A stretch of 64,000 bases of DNA from positions 227,269,858 through 227,333,857 of the forward strand of contig OX465295.1 of NCBI GenBank assembly GCA_949987735.1, in the 5' to 3' direction. The position numbers and the translations under genes were made by a program. The number at the start of each line of letters is the position of its first letter. Position 1 is the first letter of the stretch. Positions 23,153-35,360 of this stretch are shown in pieces. The notes beneath the pieces were generated by a model. That model was not told the origin of the DNA and made no database searches. It saw nothing but the letters and a program-made list of their open reading frames with translations. The stretch is from Leucophora obtusa. Its lineage: Eukaryota > Arthropoda > Insecta > Diptera > Anthomyiidae.

Positions 23153-23560
23153 TACTTATGGCGTTTTCTTTTCTGAGAAAAATGTTGCCTTTTTTCTGCC
23201 CTTTTTTTACAAAATGCCTTTTTGTGTATAGTAATAAAAGGTAAACATAGACAACTTTGGTATCAAATTAAAGGTATTTCAGATATCAATCTAACCGTGT
23301 ATAAAATATGTCAAATTATTCACTAATTTTCGTGCAATTTAACAAAATGTCACATTTTTCTATATTTTGGTGTTTTGTTAAATAAGTTGAATATTGTTGG
23401 ACATTTTTGAAGCATAGTTAAATAGGTCTTTAAAATACCTTTAATTTTATACCTAATATGCCTATATTTACTTATTATTTCTATGTACAAAAATACATTT
23501 TTTAAAAAAAGGGCAGAAAAAAGGCAACACATTTTTCAGAAAAGAAAACGGCATTACTTT
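23153..23560. mobile_element. Foldback MITE (GGCGTTTTCTTTTCTGA arms)
   Basis: Arms 23153-23216 and about 23502-23560 are inverted copies containing TTGCCTTTTTTCTGCCC and its complement. The centre is AT-rich. No unambiguous target duplication was found, and the left arm begins inside the target duplication of the preceding element. Confidence 0.65.
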
Positions 23561-24261
23561 TTGAACAAGACTGAATTTAATTTTTGTTTTTTCTTATTGT
23601 TTTAGTATTTATTTTATTTCTAATGTTATAACCAGGGCAAGGACTTTCATGCAAATGTATGTTTGTAGTCAGTGGCCCAAAAATGATTTTGACCAAATAC
23701 TTTTCCGAATCAAAGAATTTGCAAAACAAATGGCATCGATTTGTTGTTGCATATTTTGTTATAAATGCATATATATGCAATATTTTGCTTTTAAGTGCAT
23801 ATTTTATTGCATATATTATGATTTTTATTGCATATTTTGCACATTATTGCATTTTTTTAATATTTTTAAATATGAAATTCGATTTAAGAATTCATACTTT
23901 AAAACTAAAAAAATGCTAAAGAATTATTTGTAAGCTCTGTTTGTAGTAGTGTCTACAGTAGAAAGAGAAACACATAGTATACAATATGTTGTCATCCACT
24001 AACACATTTTTTATAGATGTAATTTTAAATTAACGTTTTCGGGTGTTATTGCTCACAAACAATAAGTTGAAAAATTTTATAAAAATTATTTTAAGGAAAC
24101 TTGTCCCCGAGCATTAATTTCTGCCACTTTTTTCTCTGAGTTACGAAAGTGAGTACGATTTTATAGTACACATATTTAAGTTCTTTTTTATAATAAAGTT
24201 TTTTTCAGGTAAAATTCAACACACAAAAATATATTTAACTATGTGTATTTGAAGACACATT
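23561..24261. other. Spacer with TGCATATTT-rich tract
   Basis: No gene is seen. From about 23755 to 23860 the sequence is dominated by TTGCATATTTT-type units. Similar units resume at 24465-24514 and, beyond the Harbinger element, at 27208-27260, so these were probably contiguous before that insertion. The open frames here are low-complexity. Confidence 0.5.
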
Positions 24262-24388
24262 CAGTGTGTTCGTTTACTCGAATTTCTTACTACTTTTACT
24301 ACAATTGCAAAGTTTTGTTTACTTTTTGTATTGCATTTTTCCAGCTGTAGTAAATATAGTAACTTGTAGTAAGTAAACAAACAAGCTT
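24262..24388. mobile_element. 127-bp MITE, copy 1
   Basis: The left end TCAGTGTGTTCGTTTACT-type (from C24262) pairs with a degraded right end AAGTAAACAAACAAGCTT. The internal motif TACTACTTTTACTACA is shared with copies 2 and 3, all exactly 127 bp. Flanking triplets are ATT on both sides. Confidence 0.75.
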
Positions 24389-24725
24389 ATTGTAACCGAT
24401 ACCTGAATTTTTACGTTTATGTCAGTTTTTAATAAATATAATTAAAAAAACATTTATTTTTAATTGCATAATTTTTGGTTTTTAGTGCATATTTCGTTAT
24501 AAATGCATATTTAACAGGTATGTGATACAAATCGGTTCGTTTTGAAATGAAATCGTAAGCTAAAAACGAACGATTCGATTTTAGTTGTGATTGAAATCGT
24601 ATCGATTTTATTTTCCATATTTGTTTCATTTCCACGTGTTGCTTTTACAAAATCAACTCTGTGGTTTTGTTTACAGTCGCATTTTTTCTTTAAATTATTA
24701 TCGTAAAAAAACATATATATTAAAA

Positions 24726-25857
24726 ATGGCTTTTGTTGTAATATCTTCTTTAGTTTTAATAAATGAAGAGAACAAATATGAAAATATTAAACGAAAACAG
24801 TTGCGGGACTCATCCAACCCATTAGATTTGCCAGAAAAAATGTAAGTTAACAATTATTACTAAATTGCACTAACAAATATTTTTTTTTAGTTTTATAGAA
24901 TGTTTTCGCGTAAATAAAGAAGCTTTTTCATGGATATTAGATAATATTGGTCCACACTTTGAATCCAGATCGATTCCTTTAACTATACAATTAGCAGCAA
25001 CATTGAGGTTTTTTGCTGAAGGGAGCTTTCAACGATCAGTAGGTAATGATGCTTTTATTGCTATGCACCGTACAACATTTTCCAAGTCATTAAGCAAAAT
25101 GGTCGTGCTTCTGGAGCAAGTGTTGTGCCAACATTGGATTAAACTCCCATCTGATCCACAAGAAATTTTAAAGTCGAAAAAGCATTTTTTTGACAAATAT
25201 GGCATGCATAGATGGTACCCACATTAAACTAGTCAAGCCAGGTACACAGGATCATTTATATTTCAACAGAAAAGGTTATTCCAGTATAAATGCCATGATT
25301 GTAAGTAAATATTCATATGCTTTTTATTCAAATTTAATTTTACAATTTCGAATTTTTTTTAGATTTGTGACTACAACATGAATATAGTGGCAGTGGATGC
25401 AACGCGGCCAGGGTCAAGCCATGATTCTTTTGTTTGGAATTTGAGCGTTCCGAAAGATTTTTATCGTTCCTAGTATGAAAATGAGGAACGTGGCTCATGG
25501 CTCCTGGCTGATTCTGGATATGCACTTGAGCCATTTGTATTGACGCCATACAGGAATCCAAGTGCAGGTTCAGCTCAACACAAGTTTAACAAGGCACACG
25601 CGTCAGGAAGAAATATAATTGAGAGAACAATAGGGGTTCTCAAAAGCAGATTCAGGTGTCTATCTCGAGCGTTATGGTATAAACCGTCTAAGGTGGTAAA
25701 AATAATGAACATTTGTAGTGCTCTTCACAACATGTGTAATTTTTACAAAATTCCGCAAAGTTCCATATTGGATAACACCCTAACAGAAGATCCTGATACT
25801 GAAGACGTTGATGTTGACAGTACAAACAACGAAGCTAGCAGAAACCGAGTTTATTAA
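24726..25857 (+). pseudogene. Harbinger (HARBI1-like) transposase, inactivated
   Basis: The inferred structure is three exons: 24726-24841, 24891-25300 and 25363-25857, with GTAAG donors and T-rich AG acceptors. The first Asp of the DDE triad lies in ACIDGTHIKL (about 25203-25232). VDATRPGSSHDSF and LLADSGYAL contain the middle region and second Asp. The Glu is in NIIERTIGVLKSRFRCL. The product would cut and integrate the element at TWA targets with its SANT partner. Two lesions are visible. A frameshift, probably with loss of a few codons, lies between HFFDKYG and ACIDGTH near 25200, and an in-frame TAG sits at 25471-25473. The exon boundaries are my reading of the splice signals. Confidence 0.88.
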
Positions 25858-25991
25858 CAAATTGATTGAATCTTATTCATATATTTTTATTGATTTTCGA
25901 ATTTTTATTTATTCATGGGTTATTAATTCATGTATTTTTAATAATGTTTTATTAATATGTATGTTTGCATCTATATATATATAAATAAATT

Positions 25992-26854
25992 TCAGAATTT
26001 GTAGACAGCTAATTGCTCTATTTGAATATCTAACAACTTTTTTTTTAGAACGTTTTTCTCATGAGCTAATTTTTCCACCTCCTTATGATGTCTTTCGTTT
26101 TCAGTTCTTTGTTTGGCAATTTCTTCCGTTTGTTCATTGATGGCTTTATTCTGTTCCTTAAAACGGTCAGACATTTTATCCAACGCTCGATACATACGTT
26201 TGGTGTTCGACTCTAAATTTTTTAAAATGCCTGTATTTTCCTTTATGGTACTTAGCAATTTGATTACGGTTTTTGATATTTCAGCATAGTAATTAGTCTC
26301 ATCAGACATGAACTTTTTTAAATTGTCTTGAAGAGAATGAGTTTCAATTTTTCTTTTCCTTGGTCGGCTTGATGTGGTTGGTACTTGTACTTCATCTTCC
26401 TGGCCTTCCGTATCTGTTGAATCTGATGTATCTGATGATTGTTCATCATTTTCTTCTGCACGTTGAAAACCATAAGAAACACTTTCTTCGATGGCGTCCA
26501 CAATATCATATAGGCCACCAATAGTTTACCAATAGCTTCATCTCTGCTAGATATGTATATATATTTGGTTGTGAGGCCCACCTCCAGTAGCACGGGATTC
26601 TCTTTTGTTTGAAGCCAGCTTTTTTTTAATTTGCGACTTCTTATCGCTCCATGCCTATAAAATCATAAAATTTAAAAACCATAAAGCAATGGATACAAAA
26701 ATACCTTTTTGCAAGCATCTGCTTTCTTTCTAGGTGGGCCAATGCTATTGAGATTATCTGCAAGGGTTTGCCAAAGTTTCTCGATTTCTATTCGATCTCC
26801 TTTGGCAAATTCTTTGGCCAATTGAGGATGCTTTTCCATAAACTCTATAATCAT
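25992..26854 (-). pseudogene. Harbinger SANT/MADF-like partner protein, inactivated
   Basis: Exon 26854-26705 reads IIEFMEKHPQLAKEF...LWQTLADNLNSIGPP, typical of the trihelix/SANT DNA-binding protein that accompanies Harbinger transposases. After a ~50-bp intron (26704-26655), a segment from 26654 continues with KKKLASNKRESRATGGGP, also a family hallmark. Reading frame is then lost around 26500-26570. It is recovered as a 169-codon C-terminal frame (stop at 25992) with an acidic stretch, a basic RPRKRK signal that could direct nuclear import, and a predicted coiled coil (about the last 70 residues). The start codon is uncertain; sequence upstream to 26960 may hold a further exon. Confidence 0.82.
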
Positions 26855-28524
26855 ATCTTCTTACCGAATATTTATGTGCTTTCCCCTGAAAAACTCTAAA
26901 TAAATCTATTTTTGTATATTCTAAATATTTATTCTTACATTTTACTAAAAAAAAATGCAAACAAATTTCATAAGAAATGCGAAAATTTTAAAATCGTGAA
27001 CCAACGACTACTCGATTTGAAAACGAAAATCAAATTTCGCTTTCTATCACACTCTTTTTTATCGATATTTTCATAGAATAAAATGGGAAATGAAATCGAA
27101 TTCGATTTCAAGTAAAATCGAAATAAAATCGATACATTTATGGGCATCACAACTTTTTCCGATTTTGCATCGATTTTTGATCGATACCGTTTTCCATCAC
27201 ATACCTGTAAGTGCATATTTTCCATTTTATAGTGCATAATTTAAGCGCATATTTTCGATTTTTTAGTGTACTTATGTATCTGTAGTGCGATTCTCTAACT
27301 TTTTAACGACAAAAATCGGTAGTTAGATTGTCAAAATTCGATAATTAACTACAATTGTCGTTAAAACTGATTCCGTAATTTTTCTACCGAATTTTGTCGT
27401 TAAATAATATCGTTAACTTCCGGCAATTATTGTTAAGTTAACAACAGAAAAAAAGTTGTAGATAAGGTAAAATATGAGTAAAATAATTTCAAAATGTGCT
27501 AAAGAAATGTATTTTATTGCAAATTTCTTAACAATTTACATTAAGAATAAGGAACTGGAGTTTGCATTAAATTTAATGGCTCTCGTTTAACAGCGAATCA
27601 GTGAATTAACAGTGCTTTGATACATACTACTAAATAAATACTGGTTTTTTCGACTAAAATTTTTATAAATCGCGAAAACTAGGATTTTAGGTAATTCTCT
27701 TTTCATAGAATAATACCATTTTATATTCTTAAAAACAAAATTTGCCAATATTTATAACGGCTTAGTGCTTAAAATTAATTACATTATTTTTTACCCTACA
27801 TGTGCAAATAAAATTAATTCAATTAGATCGTATTAATTCAATTGCATCAAATTAATTCAATTGGATTAATTTTAACATTTATGAATGACTGTTTTTCGCG
27901 CTTTTTTAGGTATTTACTTAATTTTTTTCGTGCTTTTGAATTTGCTTGTAGTGATAATTAATATCAACCCAGCAAAAATAGACATTTTTGTGGCTCTGCT
28001 TGTAAGCGAAAGATATACATATACGCAATTGTAATGAAATATTTTTCATTTCCATTATATTCAAGTAATTGTAATGAAATTAATTTTAATTATTACAAAA
28101 TTAGACATGGATTTTTATTACCGTTACTTTTATACAAAGGTAAATATCTTTCTTTTTTCGTGTGCTTTAATTTGAATTCATGATATGCTGATTCGTCGCT
28201 TAAAGCTCAAATAACGAATAAGCTTAAGTTTTGAGGGCTCAAAGTATAAAATAAAGCGCTCCTCAACCACAATATTTTATATTCAAATTTATAACTTTGC
28301 CAATATAGGCGCGACTATAGTTAAGTTATGATTTTTTATATCCTCCATCCCACTGTGCAGGAGGGTATATATCATTTTGTCATTCCGTTTGTAACTCATC
28401 GAAAAAAAATCTGGGACATAAAAAAAATATATATTCTTGATCGTTATCAATAGCGAAACCGATATAGCCGTGTCCGTCTGTCTGTCTGTTGAAATCACGA
28501 TCACGCTCAAAATAGTTGTGCTAG

Positions 28525-29285
28525 CCCAGCAAACATGACAATACGAATACGATTCCCCAATCGTATTGTCTGGAAGAAAAATTTTATTGCGGCAATAATC
28601 GTCTTCGTATTGGTAGAAAACGTATCCCGAATGCAATACTTCTCAGCAATACGAAAGCCTTTGGAAGATAAATATGCGATATTGCTTTATTATCATTTAG
28701 AAGATATTATAAAGTAACACAAATATCACCGATTTATCTTCTGGATGATAAAAAGAAGATATAGCTGGAAAAAGCCCCCAGATGATAAATATATGTTTAT
28801 GTATGTATGTGTGGAATGCCTCATATATATTTTCAAGTATTTATTACAAAAACGCATGTCTAAAATTTACAATTATTCGCCTTACAACCTAATCGCCATC
28901 CATCCGTTGATTTGAAGCTATTTTGCCATCCGTTATTTTCTGGAAAAATAATTAATTTAGGTTTTATTTGCAACATACATACGAGTACATATAATTAATT
29001 ACATGAAATACAATTTAGCTTACCTTAATTTATGCAATTTTGTAGGCAAAATCTGTTCCAAAGTTTTCTTCTTTTTTTAATTTTTTCTAAATACATAAAT
29101 TGCTTTTTTTTAATAGAAAAGGAAATGTATTTTTTGACATTGTTTTTTTTTATATCGCCGTTTTATCTTCCAACGGAGAAAAAGAAGATACGTTTCAAAT
29201 ACTACTTTGATTGTATTTAAAACGAAAAATAATAGATATTGCCGCAATATCTTCTGGATGATATACCTTCCAAATGCTTATTGGG
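28525..29285. mobile_element. CCCA-ended element with 2-bp target duplication
   Basis: CCCAGCAAACAT at the left and ATGCTTATTGGG at the right are weakly inverted (CCCA..AA). AG flanks both sides (28523-28524 and 29286-29287). The other palindrome arm has the uninterrupted site (GTGCTAGGATG read inverted, near 38480) with a single AG, which proves the boundaries and the dinucleotide duplication. A TCTTCTGGATGATA motif recurs inside. The 60-codon frame at its start is unrecognised. Confidence 0.85.
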
Positions 29286-29580
29286 AGGATGTTAATTTTT
29301 AGTCAAAATTGTTGTTCAATTTCTTAAGCAGTTTGGTATTGGAAATGGGCATATTTGGTCCAGACGTTTAAAAGTTATGAATGAAAATGTAAAAGCACCT
29401 CTAGAATTTTCCATATTAACATGAAAAAATATATTAACTGTGTGTTGTTGTTGTTACTGAATAAGCAAAACATACATACATACACACCCAGACCTTGAAA
29501 GAGATAATTCTTTTTTTGAATTTATATGCATAAAATTGGATTCATTTTATAAATTACTGAATAATTCATAATGCCTTTAA

Positions 29581-30089
29581 CCCTTTGACACGGGAATTTT
29601 AATGGCTAGGAATTTTCAAACCAAACTTCGTGGAAATGTAGATCTATGCCCAAGAAATATTGTTTATTACTTTTATGGTTTTGCAGCGTCCCCTAGCGGA
29701 GATATTTGGAATTAAAGTTCAAATATTAACATTCTGCCGGCTCCGAGCGGGTTAAAATTTTTTTAAAATTTTAATTTTATATTTTTCCTATCAATAATCT
29801 CTACATAAAACATTTTGAATTTTATTCATCACAGAATTTTTGAGACTAACCTTTAGCCTTTTTTTAACTTTTAAATTTTAACACATTCTCAGCAGCGTTG
29901 ATGATCACAAGACAAAACGCACTCTACTGCTCTCATCTTGTTTTGAAATTTCACAGCCTGCATTAAATTTTAATAAGAACAAAATAACGAACCGATAACA
30001 GTAATTGAATAGCGATTTGGTTAAAATTCAAATCAGTGACGAGTTGATGAAGTCGAAGTACATTATAATGTACACCACTCGCCAAAGGG
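29581..30089. mobile_element. piggyBac-like MITE, TTAA target, 509 bp
   Basis: Ends CCCTTTGACACGGG and CGCCAAAGGG, inverted over CCCTTTG, are bounded by TTAA at 29577-29580 and 30090-30093. The opposite palindrome arm has one TTAA in GCCTTTAAATCAATG orientation (near 38195) and no insertion. A CCC start and TTAA duplication indicate the piggyBac type. No coding capacity is seen. Confidence 0.88.
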
Positions 30090-31083
30090 TTAAATCAATG
30101 ATTGGACATTGAATAAAGTGAGATAAGATTTGTTCCTATTTGTGTTGATTCAATTTTGATTCGATTGAATAGTTTGGACGTATGTTGGCTTTAGAGGCAC
30201 CTCACCGATTGATTCTAAATTTTTACTACTGATATAACTCTCTTTTGGGGGCCCGAAGAAATTTTTTTCCACCGAAAAGCCTGTATGGGGAGTTACTTCG
30301 GTTTAAAGTTTAAAAATGAACTTAGCTATATTTACTTCATTTATGATAAGGTTGGAACAATATGTACACCATTGGAAAGGTAATAAAAATATCTTTAGGA
30401 TAGCATTTTTTTGTTGACCCATTATGATTCGGCGTAGGAATTTTAATTTTTTTGTCATTTTTAATGTTTTTATTCCATAAAAACCTATATAAGAAAAAAA
30501 TTGTGGTTATTAGTATGTTATCAAGACGAAAAGCTTTCATATGATATATAGATCAAGTTTTTATCACTTCAAACACCGAAGATATTAGAGGTCAAAATCG
30601 TGAGATTTTTTTTTTCAAAGTATGGCTAACATTTGACAAATGAAAAATCTCAATACCCGATGAGTTAATTAAGTATAATAGTTGGTTAGAGTCAAAGTTG
30701 TATCTTTTGTACCATCTGCAAAAAAAGTAGGTTTGATTTCTAATATCTTCGGTGTTTGAAGTGATAAAATTTGAACTACATCTCAAAAGTTTTTAATCTT
30801 GAGAATATATTAATAAGTAAAAAATTATGTGGTAGTATACGGTGGTTTTTATAAAAATGGTTTATTTTAAAAAAGCTTAAAAATAAATCTCATTCGCCGG
30901 TAATAGATAAGCAAACAAAAAAAAATGTCGTCCATAAGATATTTTTACTATCTTTCCAATGGTATATATATATTGTTCCAATCCGACTATAAATGACTTA
31001 GATATAGCTAAGTCCATTTCCAAACTTTTCACAGAAATAAACTCCATACAGAGGTCTTTCCGCGGTTTTTTTTCCAAATCGCT

Positions 31084-31471
31084 AAATACTGTTATAGATT
31101 CAAATATCGATACATTTAAAATACCAGTACCGAAATTAATGAAATACCATTATCCTTACAACACCATTATTTTTTAGTCCAAACTTTTTGTAATTCCACG
31201 TCGTAATTGTGAATTTTACATACACTTAGTTAATAAATTTATTTTACTTTACTTTGTTTTTTGTAAAAAAAAATTTGCGGAATGCACCGAAATAACTGAA
31301 TACCGCTTATCTTAAAATACCATTATCGAAATAATTGCAATACAGATAACCTTAAAATACCGTTATCGAATTAATCGAAATACAATTATCCTTAAAATAC
31401 TGTAACCGAAATAATCTATAATAGCGTTCTTACCCTCACCGATAATCGCACCGTTTCTGCTACCAACAATG
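31084..31471 (-). mobile_element. Inverted fragment of the TTTCGGTAACGG family
   Basis: Inverted CGAAATAA / CCTTAAAATACCGTTA units match the tandem repeats of the elements at 18152 and 21154. The right edge CTACCAACAATG corresponds to the family's left terminus. The left edge is truncated where the palindrome arm ends. Confidence 0.7.
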
Positions 31472-31696
31472 CTTTGAAATAATTGCTAAGTTGTATTCAT
31501 AGACCCACTATCTATTGGCTAGTTTATGAATTAAATTCTTTTTTATGGTATAATATATTTTTTTATTTACAAATTTGATAACTTTCTCAATTCATTCATT
31601 TGAATTGAAATTTAAGTGAAAAACTAAACAATTTTATAATTGCTATCATCCATGCCCTACCCATAAAGTGGCAACACTGCTTATGTTATTCATATA

Positions 31697-31823
31697 CAGT
31701 GTGTTCGTTTACTCAAATTTCTTACTACTTTTACTACAATTGGAAAGTTTTGTTTACTTTTTGTATTGAATTTTTCCAGCTGTAGTAAATGTAGTAACTT
31801 GTAGTAAGTAAACGAACACGCTG
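31697..31823. mobile_element. 127-bp MITE, copy 2
   Basis: CAGTGTGTTCGTTTACT and AGTAAACGAACACGCTG are near-perfect inverses flanked by ATA on each side. It is the cleanest of the three copies and lies in the loop of the palindrome. Confidence 0.85.
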
Positions 31824-32053
31824 ATAGATGTGTGCAGACCTTTAAAAATATAATTCCTTAATTCGTATTTTAAATCTCAATTTTGCAATAAGTTGATCTC
31901 AGTGAATTTTTTTTACCCCGATGTAGTACTTTTCAAGCTGATTTGAAAAAGAAATCCGCGGAAAGACCTCTGTAGGGAGTTTATTGCTGTGCATATTTTG
32001 GAAATGGACTTAGCTATATCTAAGTCATTTATAGTCGGATTGGAACAATATAT

Positions 32054-32180
32054 AAGCGTGTTCGTTTACCTACTACAAGTTACTACTTTTACTACAGCTG
32101 GAAAAATTCAATACAAAAAGTAAACAAAACTTTCCAGTTATAGTAAAAGTAGTAAGAATTTCGAGTAAACGAACACACTG
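32054..32180. mobile_element. 127-bp MITE, copy 3 (inverted)
   Basis: AGCGTGTTCGTTTAC near the left and GTAAACGAACACACTG at the right bound a sequence inverted relative to copy 2, flanked by TAT triplets. It is inserted in the right palindrome arm. Its last three bases (CTG) form part of the octamer duplicated by the hAT-like element that follows. Confidence 0.82.
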
Positions 32181-32185
32181 TATAT

Positions 32186-32789
32186 TAGGCCAGGTCGATT
32201 TGTGGGGAGGCAAAAAAATCGCTCATGGCTCAGGGAAAATCGTATTCTAGGGATCAAAATAAGAAACTTTGCCGAAGGAACCATACCTCTAAAACGAATT
32301 CTACTACCCCCCAACTGTTGACTTTTGTCCCGTAGGGTCAAGTTTTGAAAAATCACACTTTGACCCATTTAGAGTGCCCCAATCGAGTCCAAATGTATGA
32401 CCGACCCCCACTAACTTTGGAGGGCCGATCCACCCATGCCAGTGGCACACCCCTGGAACTCCCCTGGGGGGTTCCCCATACAAACATTTTAAAAAATCAC
32501 CAGTATTGGCACTTTATTTTATTATTTTTTATTTATTTTATTTATTTTTATTATTTTATTTATTTTTTCTCCTTAGAAATTTATTTAGTCAGAACATATG
32601 TAAATGAAAAAATTAATTTAACTTAGTAATAGAAAAGAAAAAATAAAAAATTACTGTTTGAAGTCTTTTTTGCTTTCAAGTCTGGGCAATTTCGCACGGC
32701 TCTCTAATGTCGTCGCCATAACAGCCTCTACATTTTCCGGTATAACTCGTTTGGAAACGCTAGCTAGCAATTGAACGTGTCGTTCTGTT
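32186..32789. repeat. Left long terminal inverted repeat
   Basis: It is the inverted partner of 35361-35948 with only scattered differences. It comprises the terminus, a TTTATTTTATT-rich tract, the transposase stop (32651) and its last ~45 codons. Confidence 0.9.
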
Positions 32790-34815
32790 TCTTGTATGTG
32801 TGATGGAATTATTGGATCATTAAACGGTGGATCATCTTGATTTAAATATTCTTTCAAAGTATCGTATTTAATGCTTCGCGTGAATGGTGGTTCAAATACG
32901 TCATTTATGTCATTCATATTGATCATTTCCGTGTAACTTGTGCAATAAAAGTTTATATCTGGTTTTTTATAAGCTCTAAGTCCCGTTGGGTCGTCAACAT
33001 CGGTTCGATAGCGTAGAATTATCTTGATAGCACAGTCGCGCTTTTCTTTGCTATCATCAAACAACATTGATAACAAGATATTTTCCGAATGCGCATAATA
33101 TGAATTATCTGTAATTACTTTATTGACAATTTTGCGTAAACGAGGTTCTAGAAATCTTGACCAACTAATGAATTTGAAAAATAATCTACTACCGTACACG
33201 ACAGAGCTGTAATACTTGATATTGAAGTACATTGGCACATAACATGTAATTATAAATTCAACCAGTATTCTTAAATTTGCATCTGGATTTTCCGTTGTCA
33301 CATATAATCGTAATAGTCTAGCGGCCTTGGTGAGCCACCGAGAATGTACAATTTTTGGAATCGGTGGAAAATTCAATTTTTTCTGGAGCAGGGGGCATAT
33401 TTTTCAACTCAATTTTCTGAAAGCCGTCCACCACCTGAAAATATATAAAAATAAAACAATTAAAAACGGTTGACAATTATAATAAATGAGTGATAGCAAT
33501 AACTTACCGGAAGAGTTTCACAAGTTTCGATTTGACGGCTCAATTTTCCGGCTGCCGATCTTGGTCCAGTGCTGGTTGATTTATCCAAAGCTTCAAACAA
33601 ATGCCGAAACGGAAGTTCGTTGAAGTGTAGAAGGCAAACGAACCAATGCAATGGTCTTTTTAACAGCAATTCGAATTGTCGTATAATTCCACCGTTTGGG
33701 CCAGTGTTTGTTGGCTCACCGTCAGTGCATATGCCAATTAATGCATCCAGTGATATATTTTTATCGTTGAAAAAATCATTTAATTTGGTTGTTTTGTATT
33801 CAGCGGTTTCATGTTCCAGTCTTACGTAACCAATCAATTCAGAATTCGGTTCTCTCAAAATAACAAGATGAGGTTCTTTTACCATTCTAGTATGATACTT
33901 CTCATCAATTGTATCTCTCGTTAAAGTATCATCTTTTCTGCCATCGAATGAAAATGCTAACAAATTGGTATCATCTAACCGTTTGCGAAGCACTTCTTGT
34001 CTGCATTTCTCTTTTTCTCGGCGAACTTTCGATTTATCCATGATGAGAGGTTTGCCATGGATATCTTTCATTTTAAAATCTTGGAAAAGAGCTGTTCCCA
34101 TTGCTGATGCTACTCTATCAGGCACGCCAAATCTGTCACATACCAAGGCAAAGTTAAAACAATCGTATCTCTGAGTGTATTGTGAACTTGTGCTTATATC
34201 CAAATCTTCTTGAACCGGTGGCGGTGCGTATGTTGAATCATCGGGATCTTGGTATGTTGGCATTGATGACATAGACGTTGCTCCTTGCTCTTCAATTTCC
34301 ATCGCAAATCCATCCATTGTTAGACTTCTCTGATTATGTTGATCGTGCATAAACTCTTTGAGGCGTTCGGGAACCAAACCGCATGCACATGGAGCTGCCT
34401 TCAAATCGCATTTACATGTTCCAATGAAAAAAATTGTTTCCAGAGATTTTACATACTCTGTAAATTGTTGGGGTTTGTTTCTTCTCTTGATTTGCTCTTG
34501 ATATTTGTCAAGCAATCTATTCAATTTATTACATACACTTTTTTTCAGCATTATTTCCATACCAAGTTTTTCCCAAATTCCAATCAACTTATCTTGTACT
34601 TGAATAGTGAATGCTTTATAGGACAACTTTTTTTGTTCGCTCAAGTAAAAATAATATCTCAAGATATCCAGATGGGTTGGTAAATTAAGATCAGTCAAAT
34701 CAGTAGACACACCAAAAACAGTAACATCATGCCTGGGTATATGACTCATTGGGTTTTCGATAGTTGTTGATGTTGTTATTGCTTCATCTTGCGGTGTAGA
34801 GGATGGTGGATTCAT
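32651..34815 (-). pseudogene. hAT-like DDE transposase, frameshifted
   Basis: Exon 1 is 34815-33508. A short intron with a GTAAGT donor and TTTTCAG acceptor (33507-33435) separates it from exon 2, which starts at 33434 and stops at 32651. Exon 1 shows a Cys-rich CKCDLKAAPCACG (residues 134-146), FDGRKDD (290-296), CTDGEPTNTG (363-372) and CLLHFNELPFRHLF (394-407). Exon 2 contains HSRWLTKAARLLRLYV and a conserved tail. I recognise the pattern as an uncharacterised protein family common in insects and cnidarians. The DGR and TDGE aspartates and the RW motif suggest a hAT-type RNase H fold, and the 8-bp target duplication agrees. Exon 2 shifts frame at an A6 run near 33380, and the segment before HSRW seems shorter than usual, so the copy is dead. 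Confidence 0.78.
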
Positions 34816-34978
34816 TGTAAACTTCTTGATTTGGAATGATTTTTTTTTAAATATTTTTTTATCTCAAATTAGCACTTCACACTTCGAGTTCTTCACAACG
34901 ACTTAATGCATTCACAAAAACTGTTGCGTTATATATGGTCTAGGAGACGAGGTAATAAGAATGAAATGGTAATTTCAA

Positions 34979-35281
34979 TTCTACCTGTAACCGATTTTGT
35001 TGTCAAAACTGCCCATAAAGTACTTACATGTAAATTAAACGTTAATCTGACTACAAATTCTGTTAAGCAAGTGCGCCTTTTATTACTTCTGGAAAATCCT
35101 TTATGATAATTTTATGCTCAATTCTACCTGTAACCGATTTTGTTGTCAAAACTGCCCATAAAGTACTTACATGTAAATTAAACGTTAATCTGACCACAAA
35201 TTCTGTTAAGCAAGTGCGCCTTTTATTACTTCTGGAAAATCCTTTATGATAATTTTATGCTCAATTCTACCTGTAACCGAT
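34979..35281. repeat. 143-bp tandem repeat upstream of the transposase
   Basis: A unit beginning CTACCTGTAACCGATT recurs at 34981, 35124 and 35267 (period 143), giving two full copies and a stub. It sits between the transposase 5' end and the right inverted repeat, where promoter or transposase-binding sites would be expected. Confidence 0.85.
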
Positions 35282-35360
35282 TTAGCTTAAGTAAGTTTAC
35301 GACATGCAGCTGTGTCTTGTGGTGGCTTAAAAAACCCACACAACCTATTTTACGACCTGC

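Larger units (their letters stand above)
24515..27207 (+). mobile_element. PIF/Harbinger transposon, two genes, inactive
   Basis: Perfect 12-bp termini CAGGTATGTGAT / ATCACATACCTG are flanked by TAA (24512-24514 and 27208-27210), the Harbinger target triplet. It encodes a DDE transposase on the plus strand and a convergent SANT/MADF-like protein on the minus strand, the standard two-gene Harbinger layout. Both genes are broken. AATCG/CGATTT motifs are dense near both ends. Confidence 0.93.

Noticed and set aside
29581..30089. Possible Kolobok rather than piggyBac origin
   Set aside because: Both use TTAA. The CCC start favours piggyBac, but without a transposase the distinction is not secure, so only 'piggyBac-like' is claimed.
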